Shown piece after piece: positions 46,356 to 56,300 of a DNA stretch of 64,000 nucleotides. Where the stretch lies: assembly GCF_004010955.1 (NCBI RefSeq), contig NZ_CP025227.1, positions 434,001 through 498,000 on the forward strand, given 5' to 3'. Each line of letters starts with the position of its first letter. Within the stretch, counting starts at the first letter, position 1. Under the pieces are notes generated by a model. It was not told the DNA's origin and made no database searches. It was given only the letters and a program-made list of their open reading frames with translations. Both the position numbers and the translations under genes were made by a program. The stretch is from Actinomyces wuliandei. Lineage in GTDB: Bacteria; Actinomycetota; Actinomycetes; Actinomycetales; Actinomycetaceae.

Positions 46356-46831
46356 TGGGCGTTCCCCCTCTCCAGGCCGGAGGCGACGGCGGTCCTGACC
46401 GCCTCGACGCTGCTTCTCAGGCCCTCCTGGGGGGCGGGGGTGTCCTCCCGGGCCGCCCGCAGCCTTCTTGCCCCCAGGAGGGCCAGGACCGCCACGACGA
46501 TGAGCAGGAGCGCGGCGACGACGAGGTAGCCGGCCCACAGGGGCAGCAGCTCGCCGATGCCGTGGGCCAGCGAGGCCAGCAGCATGCCCACCGCGTAGAG
46601 GGCCACGACGCCGGCGGCGGCCAGCAGACCGGCTCCTGTGCCCATCTTCCTGGCCATGCGCTGACCCTTGGCCCTGGCGAGGTCAATCTCTCCACGGATC
46701 AGCAGGGAGATGTTCTCAGAGACGCGGGCGACAAGCTCGCCGAGTGAGGGCTGGGTGCCAGCGGGACGGCCTCCGGACGAGCCCGGGGGCGGTGTCGGCG
46801 GAGGAGCAGCAGGAGGCTGGTACTGGGACAT
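46352..46831 (-). CDS. holin-X / phage-holin-superfamily membrane protein
   Basis: A 159-residue protein from ATG 46831. A Pro-rich head is followed by LGELVARVSENISLLIRGEIDLARAKGQ, the amphipathic helix typical of the actinobacterial Holin-X family (DUF1469-like), then two adjacent TM helices (about 68-90 and 95-118). It is first gene of the three-gene operon with 4-base overlaps. The family is not a phage holin in practice; envelope or stress roles have been suggested. Confidence 0.82.
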   Translation of the reverse strand: MSQYQPPAAPPPTPPPGSSGGRPAGTQPSLGELVARVSENISLLIRGEIDLARAKGQRMARKMGTGAGLLAAAGVVALYAVGMLLASLAHGIGELLPLWAGYLVVAALLLIVVAVLALLGARRLRAAREDTPAPQEGLRSSVEAVRTAVASGLERGNAQ

Positions 46832-47056
46832 GGGTTGATGACCTTCTCAGTGTGCTCTACATGGCGTTGGGTACGGAGCCTGCGGTACGCGGTGTACGGC
46901 TGGTGCAGACCTTAGTCCATGCGACAAGAATCTCACATCCCACCCTAGGGGTGAAGGCGGGTACCGGTTGGGACTGTGCACGCATGTGCGGCAGTTCCGG
47001 GACGGTGTGGGCGGGGAGGTCGGCGTGGGGCGGAGGGGAGGCCAGGGCGTCCACGG

Positions 47057-48070
47057 TCAGGACGCAACGGAGCCCGTCACCCCTGCTGCCGCTCCCGGTG
47101 GGTCCTGGGGCGCTGTGAGTACGGACACTTCCTGGCGCAGCGCGTGCACCTCGCTGACGAGCTTGTCCAGGACCTCGGCGGTCTCCGTCGTCGTTGGGTG
47201 CTGGCTGGGGTGCGGGTCGGGCCCGGGGCGCGGCTGCCCCCCGGGGTCTGCGGCGGCGTCGCCTGCTTCCTCCGGCTTCTCAGTCTCGCGGCTGCTGCCG
47301 ACCTGGGCCATCGTGTCCACGATGACGGCGACGAACAAGTTGAGCATGGTGAAGGCGGAGACGAGGATGAAGGGGACAAAGAAGGCCCACGCCCAGGGGA
47401 AGTGCTCCATGACCGGGCGCACGATCCCCATGGACCAGCTCTCCAGGGTCATGACCTGGAAGAGGGTGTAGAGGGAGCGTCCCAGGGAGCCGAACCAGTC
47501 GGGGAAGGCCTCACCGAACATGGCCGTGGCCATGACTGCGGCGACGTAGAAGATCATGGTCATGAGGGCGGCGATGGCGCTGATACCCGGCAGGGACAGG
47601 AGGAGTGCCTCCACCACGCGCCGCAGGCTGGGCAGGAACTTGATGACCCTGAGCAGGCGCAGGATTCTCAAGGTCCGCAGGACCGAGAGGGGGCCGGCTC
47701 CGGGGACGAGCGCGACGGCCACCACCAGGAAGTCAAAGACGTGCCACCCGTTGCGGACAAAGCGGCTCGGCCCTATCGCGACCAGCGTGAGCACGATCTC
47801 GGTGACAAAGACTGTCAGGGAGGCGTGGTCCACCAGACGCAGTGCCCGGTAGGCCAGAGACCCCTGCTGGACAGCCGTCTCCAGGCCGATTGAGACACAG
47901 TTGACCACGATGACCGCCATGACCAGGTTCTGGACCCGGGGCGCCTCAAGGTAGTCCTCCAGGCGCTGACGCCAGGTGGTCCGTACGGGTGCCTTCTCCG
48001 GCGGCGCTGCGGCCGCGAGGGCCGGGGCGACTGAGTCCGGGTGAGCCGGGATGCTCCTTACCTGAGCCAC
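47057..48070 (-). CDS. voltage-gated sodium channel, NaVBac type
   Basis: A 337-residue single-domain six-TM ion channel from GTG 48070 (AGGAG 6 bases upstream). S1 lies near residues 46-64, S4 carries a gating-charge ladder LRTLRILRLLRVIKFL, and the pore loop holds the selectivity filter TLESWSM (about residues 207-213), identical to that of the Arcobacter channel NavAb. S6 (FTMLNLFVAVIVDTMAQV) and a C-terminal helix with heptad-like spacing (VLDKLVSEVHALRQEVSVL) fit a tetramer. Sodium selectivity is inferred from the filter. Confidence 0.92.
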   Translation of the reverse strand: MAQVRSIPAHPDSVAPALAAAAPPEKAPVRTTWRQRLEDYLEAPRVQNLVMAVIVVNCVSIGLETAVQQGSLAYRALRLVDHASLTVFVTEIVLTLVAIGPSRFVRNGWHVFDFLVVAVALVPGAGPLSVLRTLRILRLLRVIKFLPSLRRVVEALLLSLPGISAIAALMTMIFYVAAVMATAMFGEAFPDWFGSLGRSLYTLFQVMTLESWSMGIVRPVMEHFPWAWAFFVPFILVSAFTMLNLFVAVIVDTMAQVGSSRETEKPEEAGDAAADPGGQPRPGPDPHPSQHPTTTETAEVLDKLVSEVHALRQEVSVLTAPQDPPGAAAGVTGSVAS

Positions 48071-48390
48071 TCATCACTCCTGGGGTGCTTGTACTTCTGG
48101 GGACAGCCCGGGCTGCGTGGCACAGTCCGGTCTGCTCGGCCCGGTCAGGGGTGCGTGCGAGCAGAGGCTGACCGTGTGGCACCGTTGCGCGTCGGTGCGG
48201 CTGGTCGGGTTCCTGGTCCTGCCAGTGGCGAGCAGGAGCTGAGCCTAGGGGAGGCGGTGGGGTCTGTCAGCCCGAGTATCTGGGAGGACTCCTCGGGACG
48301 TCCCGTCAGCACTGCGGAGGAGCCTAGGGAGGTGCGTAAAGCCGGGGAAGTGGCGTAGAGGAGCTGAGGAGGGTTAGCACGTGGGCTCTG
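48071..48390. other. intergenic stretch between the channel gene and the IS remnant
   Basis: 320 bases with no convincing gene or strong repeat. In particular, no minus-strand frame here contains the missing C-terminal half of the flavin reductase found on the other side of the IS. Confidence 0.5.
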
Positions 48391-49942
48391 GCCTCGGGGT
48401 TTTGTGGTTGAGGGGCTGAGGCGGGGGTGAAGGTGTCGTTTCGTCTGGAGTGGTGTGGGTTGTTGGGGTCTGTCGTGTTTCAGGGGAGGGACAGCTTCGA
48501 GGTGGGGACTGCAGCAGGGTTGTGCTTGTTGGTGGGTGTCGGGACCGGCTGGGTCAACGTGCTTGCTCATGGTGGTGGAGTGCTGCTGGCCGAGACGGTG
48601 CGCGCCCGTGGGCTGGACGTGCTGCTGTCACAGGTTCTGGCGCCGTGGTCCAGGCTGCTGGCGCGCCATGACCCGGTCAAGGTCGTCCTCGACCTGGCGC
48701 TGTCGCTGGTGGTTGAGCGCGCGGTGGTCCTGGCCAGGGCGCGCCGCGCGGGCTGGACCCTGGCCGGAGCGTGGGCGCTGACGGCCGCTGTCAGCGCCCA
48801 GCGGCCGCTGGTCACTGATACCGGCGCCACCTTGGTCACCGCCCACCCTGACAATGAAGGAGGGGGGTGGCACCGACCTTCAAGAAGGGCAGGAAGGGGC
48901 TTTGGGCTCCGTCCCTTGACCGCGTGGACCGACCACGGTCCCCAAGGTGCCGGCGAGAACGCCGCGGTCATGCTGCGGCCCGCGAGCGCGGGGTCGGACA
49001 CCGCCGCCGACCATGAGGCTGTCATCGCCGTGGTGCTGGCCCGTGTGGGCCTGGGTCCCGGGCCCGGACGCAAGGTGCTCGTGCGCACCGACGCCGCTGG
49101 TGGGACCAAGGCCACCTTGGCCGCCCTGGAGCGCAGAGGGGTGTCCTGCAGCGTCGGACTCACCCTGCCCAGTGACATGTCGCGGGCCTGCAGGCTGGTC
49201 CCCGCCCAGGCCTGGACCCCTGCCTGCGGCGTCGACGCGGCTCCCGCGAGGCGGCGGACGTGGCAGGGCTGACGGACCTGGTCGACGTGGGCGGGTGGCC
49301 CAGGGCCACGCGTGTCATCGTGCGCCGCGAAAGACCGCGCCCCGGCGCCCGGCCCAGGCTCGACGACGTCGACGGCTGCCGGCTGACCGCCTTTGGGACC
49401 AGCACCAGGACCGGCCAGCCCGCCGACCTGGAGGCAGGCCACCGCCAGCGGGCCAGGTGCGAGGACCGTGTCCGCCGCGCAGGGCACCGGGGTCGACCGC
49501 GTGCTGCTGCAGGCCCTCGCGGCCAACCGCACCTGGTGCCAGGTCGTGGCCCTGGCCCGCGACACCCTCGCCTGGGCGCAGGTGCTCTGCCTGGCAGACC
49601 ACCCCGCCCGCAGGTGGGCGCCCAAGCCCGTGCGCCACCGCCTGCCCAGCGTGCCAGCTGTCATCACGCGCCACGCGCGGCGCACCACCACCCGCTGCAA
49701 GACCCCCAGCCCCCTTCGCCGACCTGCTGACCCCAGCGATCACCACCCTGCGCGCACGCCGACCCACAGCACCAGCAAACCACCACCCACCCACCAGCCC
49801 CAGGAAGGACCCGCCAGCAGGCAAGGCCCACCCACCGCGACCACACGCCCCACCCCGCCACACCCACACGCCACAACCAACCCCACCCCAACAACCCCGA
49901 ACCCCCACAAGCCCACCCACCCCACCCACGAAACATCGAGGC
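48391..49942 (+). mobile_element. degenerate IS1380-family insertion sequence
   Basis: The ends are imperfect inverted repeats: 48391-48410 (GCCTCGGGGTTTTGTGG...) and 49923-49942 on the other strand agree at 16 of 20 positions. The interior is a broken IS1380-type transposase. No target duplication is obvious. It marks the junction between the normal high-G+C chromosome and the lower-G+C biosynthetic region; exact termini are uncertain by a few bases. Confidence 0.65.
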
Positions 49943-49945
49943 TAA
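48427..49945 (+). pseudogene. IS1380-family transposase, frameshifted and internally deleted
   Basis: The N-terminal part (GGGVLLAETVRARGLD) and the DDE-core region (VTDTGATLVTAHPDNEG, WTDHGPQGAGENAAVMLRP, VLVRTDAAGGTKATL, VGLTLPSDM, QAWTPACG) match IS1380 transposases. Defects: about 70 residues seem deleted near residue 100; a compensated pair of frameshifts near 48865-48905 garbles what should read APTFKKG; another shift near 49255 moves the frame to GLTDLVDVGGWPRATRVIVRRERP; and one near 49470 shifts again to LLQALAANRTWCQVVALARD. A Pro/His/Thr-rich readthrough tail ends at 49945. It is certainly inactive. Confidence 0.85.
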
Positions 49946-50231
49946 CTCCGGAGACGCTCCAGGAAATCTCCTCGAACTTGTGTGGGTTGCTCCGCCCCAT
50001 CCGTTCCGCCACGCCCGCCTGCTGGTGAGTCAAGAAGTTCACCGCAAAGGTTCCTGCATCCCGGATCAGCGGCCAAACACGGAGCGATCGCCCCGGGCGG
50101 AACAGCACCAGCGGTGGGGACAAAGAGACCGATGCAAATACCTGGCACGTCATCCCCACTGGTCGACCATCTGCCATCGCAGTCACCACCGTCACGCCAG
50201 ATGCGAATCTGAAAGTGTGCGCCGGGACCAT
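49943..50231 (-). pseudogene. flavin reductase, C-terminus removed at the IS edge
   Basis: From ATG 50231 about 96 residues match NAD(P)H:flavin oxidoreductases of the HpaC-like family: FRFASGVTVVTA, GRPVGMTCQVFASVSLSPP, LVLFRPGRS, FAVNFLTHQQAGVAERMG. The family is usually about 160 residues; here the homology stops at the inverted repeat of the IS and the frame runs on into IS sequence to 49740. A stop codon two codons before the ATG suggests the N-terminus is also short. It follows the megasynthase by 88 bases in the same direction, so it was probably a tailoring gene of that cluster. Confidence 0.75.
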
Positions 50232-50319
50232 GCTTCATCGTCAACTGAGTCGACTGATGCCGTGACCCGCCGCGCAGGCGGCGCATCTGTAGCCTCTCCC
50301 GGCTGAGCCAGTGCGCGCT

Positions 50320-53300
50320 TCATTGAATAGCACCATCGATCATCGAGCACACCTCTACGGATCTACGCTCCGCCGTGAACTTCCTCAGCACCTTCACGGT
50401 GTTGCCAAATGGACTAATGAGCGTATAAACGCCCTCCACGCTCAACGCGCGTTCAATCCATGAGTGCGCCGCACTATACGGTACTGGCCGGATCCCCTCA
50501 GCTTCGATTTCCAAGGCCTTAGGCCCCTGGAAGCTCATACCCCCCTCAGGCCACGCCGACCATGCTACCGAAATACTGCGGCCAGTCTGAGCCCGACTGC
50601 GTTCCGCAATATACGCTTCAACTGCTCTATTCGCCGCAGCATAGGCAGCGCACCCTACTGCTCCCGCATGCGCGGCGACCGAAGAGAAGGCAACAAAAAC
50701 GCCTGGCGCATCGACGCGAGTCGCAAGGTCCAGGTTAATTAACCCGCCGAGCTTTACTTCGACCTGGTCCTTGAGCTCATGCACATCACAGGCCACGAAT
50801 AGCCCTCCCGGCTCGGTTCCAGCAAGATGGTAGACCGCGCGGACCGGTCCGAGCTTGCTCCGCCAGTGATCAAGGCATCGTCTCAGGGCGGACATGTCTT
50901 TGACGTCGACTTGCTGATAGTAGACAGAATCACTAAGCAGATCGGACCGGTCCTCCGCCCGACCGATCGCAAGCACGGTTGCACCGTCATCAACGAGACG
51001 GTCGCAGAGATGCGATCCGATGAAGCCTGCGCCCCCTGTGACCAGGACGAAGCCTCCGCCCTCTGCACCACCGCCTAGTAGCCTCTGCTCGCTTTCCAGG
51101 CGCGGAATCTGGACAGGTTCGAGGACCTGCTCCTGTAGTACACCGCTCCGAACACGGTAGAGCCCACCTGCCCGGGACGCGTGCAACGCAGCAGAGCACC
51201 ACGACCATTCCGGCGGAGAGAGTAAGACTGCCGCGGAGACACCGGGAACCTCGGCTCGGAGGGTCTCAACAAGACCGGCTAGACCAGAAGCCACGATCTC
51301 GGCGCCTGGCTGGGCCTCAGGTACCACAAAGACCATCGTGCGCACGGACCCTGGCTCCATGCTGCCCATTCCCCTATAAACCTCCTGCACAGCAGTCATG
51401 CAGTCAAGCAAGACCTCTTGGGGGCCCTTCTCAAGACTCACGCGTAGTGTCAGACTTGAGTCACTCTCTCTCACCCATGAGGCGACTCCTGATAAACCGC
51501 CTTCAGGCCGAGAGGGCAGAGCCTCCTTTTGGCCCATGCCTCCATGGCCCGCGTGATCGAGCCGAGAGTCCCTCCAGGTTGGCTCGAGCCCAACGAAGCC
51601 GTCTGTCTCGTCGACGCCCCCTGAGAGCTCCTGCCCCCTCACACCCTTCAGAGCAACACACGGGGTGCCCGCGTCGTCGAAGAGCCACACGTCATGGCGC
51701 GTCCCCTCCGCCGCCTCCGTCACACGTACGAACCCCTCTCGGGTCGGAGCGCGGCGCAGTTCCACTGCCTCGGCGAAGACAGGGACTCGTGTCCCCTCTT
51801 TCCCGTTGAACGCCTCGAACAGCATCACGGCCTGGAACAGAGCATCCACGATGGGGATCGATAGTTCCCTGTCTTCGACCGCAGCGTGCTCGCTCAAACG
51901 AACATGTGCGAGTGCCTCGTCTGGGGACACCCAGAAGTCCTTAATGACCTGAAAGAGGGGACCATAATCGATCCGCTTGCCTTCGAACTCTCTTTTGCAT
52001 TCGTCGGTGCTGTAGTGGCGCGAGAAGGTTCTCCGATACGCCGTGAGCGGCGGCTCATCGTTCAGGCGGCTGCGGTCAACGCGCATGGAGCACAAGGTTG
52101 GGGCGCCATCTACCCGTCGTCGGAAACCGATCCGGTCGTCATCCCGCTCTACCAGCACGTCGGCCGCCGGCTCCCCCTGAAGTGTGAGCGGCGCCTGGAG
52201 CACCACGTTGCGAAGAGACACGTCACTGCTCGCATGGAGAAGTTGAGCAGCAGCAACGATCCAAGCAGCCCCTGGCAGGACCGGTTCTCCAGCCACGGAA
52301 TGCTCCGCCAGGAACCCGTCACGCGCGGTCACGCGCAGGATCTGCTCCCCTGAGGCAAATTCAAGAGGACGCCACCTGCAGCGCCCGGAGGAGGGCACTC
52401 TCTCAAGTGCCGAGTGCCAGAACCGCTGGGGCCGAAGACGCGACAGAGGCAACCGGGCCCGTCTTGGCTGGCTGGACGGGAGAGTGCTGAGCCGGGACCA
52501 GTCAGCCGTCTCCGCCGACACCTGCCACGCCTCGGCAACACTCTCGACCGAGCCTGAGCGCAATGCCACGTCAAGGGGCTCACTGCCATGCCCGACCGCG
52601 CCACCGTTCACGGAACGCAACGCCGATACAAGCTCGTCCCGGGTACTCGCAACGATGGCAGCACGCCGGCTGTCCTGCACACGGCCCCACCGCAGTGTAA
52701 AAGCAACATCCGCTAGAGGCACGTCTCTGCCTTCGTCCTCGAGCCAGCTCGCAAGACTGTTCGCGTACCAGTTCAGATCGGAGTCCGTTCGGGCACTTAG
52801 CACAAAAAACTCGGTGGCGTTGCGCTCCTGCCGGGGCTCGCACGCCGGCGCTTCCTCAAGCACGGCAAAGGCGTTCACGCCCCCAAAGCCGAAGGCACTG
52901 ACGGTCGCTCTCCGTGTGAGCCCTGCACTTTCGTTTACCGCCGGGTCGCTCCAATCGAGCCGCTGCCCACCAAGATGAATTAGAGACGGATCAAGATCGA
53001 TCCGAGGGTTCACGGTCTGCAGGTGCACCAGTGGCGGAATCTCCCTATTTTGTAGGGCGAGCACCGCCTTGATGAATCCCGCTACCCCAGCAGCAGCCTC
53101 GGCATGTCCTATCGCGGACTTGACCGATCCCACAGACACGGGGGTAGGCAGGCACTCCATGCCTTCCCGCTCAAGTTGCGTCCTAATCGCACGCTGAAAC
53201 GCGTCAAGCTCAATCGGGTCCCCCAGCACTGTGCCGGTGCCGTGAGACTCGTGGAGTCCAAGCCCTGCTACGCCCGGGCCAGCCTCCTCCAGAGCCTGCT

Positions 53301-56300
53301 CGATCAGGTTTGTCTGGGCTGCAACGTTTGGTGCGGTCAAGGCAGACGAGCGCCCTCCGTGGTTGATCCGGCACGTCCTGACAACCGCCCTGACCTGATC
53401 CCCATCAGCCAGAGCGGCCGACAGAGGCTTGAGTAGTACCAGCCCGATTCCTTCACTGCGTACGTATCCGTCAGCACGCGCATCAAACGTCTTGCACCGG
53501 CCATCTGCGGCGAGGACGCCGACCTTGGACAGGGCAATATGAGGCCTGGAATCAATCAGTACTGACACGCCGCCAGCCACAGCCATGGCACAGTCGCCAC
53601 GCTGAAGTGCTGAGACTGCATGATGAATCGCAACCAGTGAACTCGAACAGGTGGTATCGATCACCTCACTTGGACCTGACCAGTTGAGGGTATAGTTGAC
53701 TCGGTTTGCAATGATCGAGCGCCCCGTCCCGATCAGGCTGAGCTGATCCTGCACGACGCCTCTTTCTGCCAGCAACGCCCCGTACTCGTCCCCAGTCACT
53801 CCCAGAAACAGCCCCACGCTCTGGGGAGTAGTAGTTACCGGCGCGTACCCCGAGTCTTCCATCAACTGCCACACCCCGCTCAGGGCAAGTCGTTGCCGCG
53901 GATCCATCATCTCCGCCTCCCTCGGCGAGACTCGGAAACGGTCCGCGTCAAACCTGTCAACGTCGCTAAGGAACCCGCCCCACCGGGAGGTGGTTAGGTC
54001 ACGTCCTGCCTCATCACCGTAGACCGCCTGCCAGTCCCAACGGTCCTCAGGCACCTCCACCACGCAATCCCGCCCCTCGACGAGGTTGAGCCAGTACTGC
54101 TCCGCACTATTAGCCTCCGGCATTCGCGCATACAGCCCGACCACGGCGACAAGGTCCTCTGTGGCTGTGCTCGACGGAGGGGAACCAGCACCCAGACGCT
54201 CGCTCACCCCGTCCCGAGGAGCATCTTCCCCACCTCGGCTTGCTCCCTCTAGCCCAACCTTGTGACTTGCCGGTGCACCCTGACTCGGGGACGCCTCCGC
54301 CTGCACACCCCCACGTGAAGGAGACACACCGTCTCCGACGAGTCCGCTTACGAACTCAATCACCTCATCGAGTGAGGCCAGCGGAAGCAACTGGGCGGTC
54401 GTGACATCGCAGCCGAAGTTGTCACAAATCTGGTTAGCCAAGAGTGCATAGTGCAGCGAGTTGAAGCCCTGGTGCCCCAGGCCCAAGGAACCATCGAGGT
54501 CCTCAACTGAGCATTCGAGCACATCTGAGACGAAGTCCAGTAGCCAGCTCTCAATACTCGCACCGTCATCCCTATCGCGGGAGTCGCCACCCTCACTTCC
54601 AGCCGGCGACAACGGATGCTGATCGACCATTAGCAGAAGAGCCGCGTTGTCGAGCTTCCCATTCACCGTCGTGGGGTAGCCGCCCACCACGGTGATCCTG
54701 GACGGGATCATGTGTGCTGGCAGCAGATGTTCCAATCGCTCCTGCGCATGTCGATTCCTTGTTCCTGTACAGAAGCCGACGAGCGAACGCTTCATCGCGT
54801 TGGCCTGGCCCCCCTCCGTCGCTAGAGCGACGGGAGCGACGAATCCCGCCTCAGCCATGGCACGCTCAACCTCGCCGAGCTCGATTCGATGCCCGCGGAC
54901 CTTTACCTGGCGATCCGAGCGCCCCAGGAACTCGATCTCGCCGTTATCCATGAACCGGGCTCTGTCGCCCGTCCGATAGATCTTGCGGTTCTCGTCTCTC
55001 GGGTCAGGAACAAACGCTGCTCGAGTCTGCTCGGGGTCGTTGACGTATCCATCGCTCAGACACTCACCACCGATGTATAGATCTCCGGGGACCCCAGGGG
55101 GCTGCGGTTGCATTGATTCGTCAAGGACCCAGTACTCAGAGTTCTGGATCGGACGCCCATACGGGATCGATAGCCAATCGCTCGAGACCTGCGTAATCAG
55201 ATGAAGATTCGACCAGACCACGGCTTCTGTCGCCCCGCCGAGGGCGACGACCTGCGTTTGTGGCACCTCCGCGAGGCACCGACGAGCGAGTTCCAGCGGA
55301 ATCCAATCCCCGCTAAGGAAGGCAAGTCTCAATCGGCACTGCTGGACTAGCCGAAGGCCGATGATCTGTTCCAGAACAGGCTGAAAAAAAACCGGGGCTG
55401 AGTTCCAGAAAGTAATCCCTTCAGATGCGATGATGCGCGCGATTCTCCTCGGGTCAAGCCGATCCACCTCATTGACTACACGGATGGTAGCGCCTGCCGC
55501 CAACAGCCCGAACAGGTCAAAAATCGTCAGGTCGAATCCAGCCGCGTTGACCCAGGCCCCTTTGTCTTGAGGACCAATTCCAAACCTGGGAACCAGGTCC
55601 TGAAAGAGGTTGACGACCGGCCTGTGCCGCACCAACACCCCCTTGGGCGATCCGGTACTGCCGGAGGTGAAGACAATGTATGCCAGTGACTCTGCCGTTG
55701 ATGCATCTGGAACTACGGTATTCGCGCGAGCAAGGGGGTCTTCAAGCTCTGCAACTGTGACTGACTCGCCCTTGATCTGCTCGTCTGGGACAGACAGCAC
55801 TGTGAGCCGTGCTTGAGACTTCTCAATGCTCTTGTTGTGGCGCTCAGTTGGCTCACCGTGGTTGAGGGGTACGAAGGCTGCCCCGAGTCGCATCACTGCT
55901 AACAGGACAGCAGGCTGTCTCCGGTCGCGTTTCATTCGGACCGCGACGACGTCGCCGCATCCGATTCCGTGACCCTGGGAGAGGGCACGGGCGTACGCAT
56001 CAACGCGGTCCGAGAGTTCAGCATACGTCCATTTCTCGTGGTCGTCAGTGACCGCCACACTGCTGGGCCATGTCTTTGCAGCCCTATCGAAGAGCTGAAC
56101 GATCGTTGCGTCACGTTCGAATGGCGCGCTAGTTCTGTTTTGCCGTGCCTGGAATTCCTCGGCGTCCACATCTGCCTCACTAGCGTTCTGCTCAATGGCA
56201 CGCATGCCCTGCGAGTCGAGAGCCGCTTTGAAGCCCTTCAGCATTTCCTCAGTCTCCTTCGCATTCATCTGTGCTGTACCGACGCTTAGTTCGGCAGTCA

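Noticed and set aside
49740..50231. 163-codon minus-strand frame read as an intact flavin reductase
   Set aside because: Only about 96 residues are flavin reductase; the rest is IS-derived Gly/Val/Trp-rich antisense sequence, so it is treated as a truncated gene.
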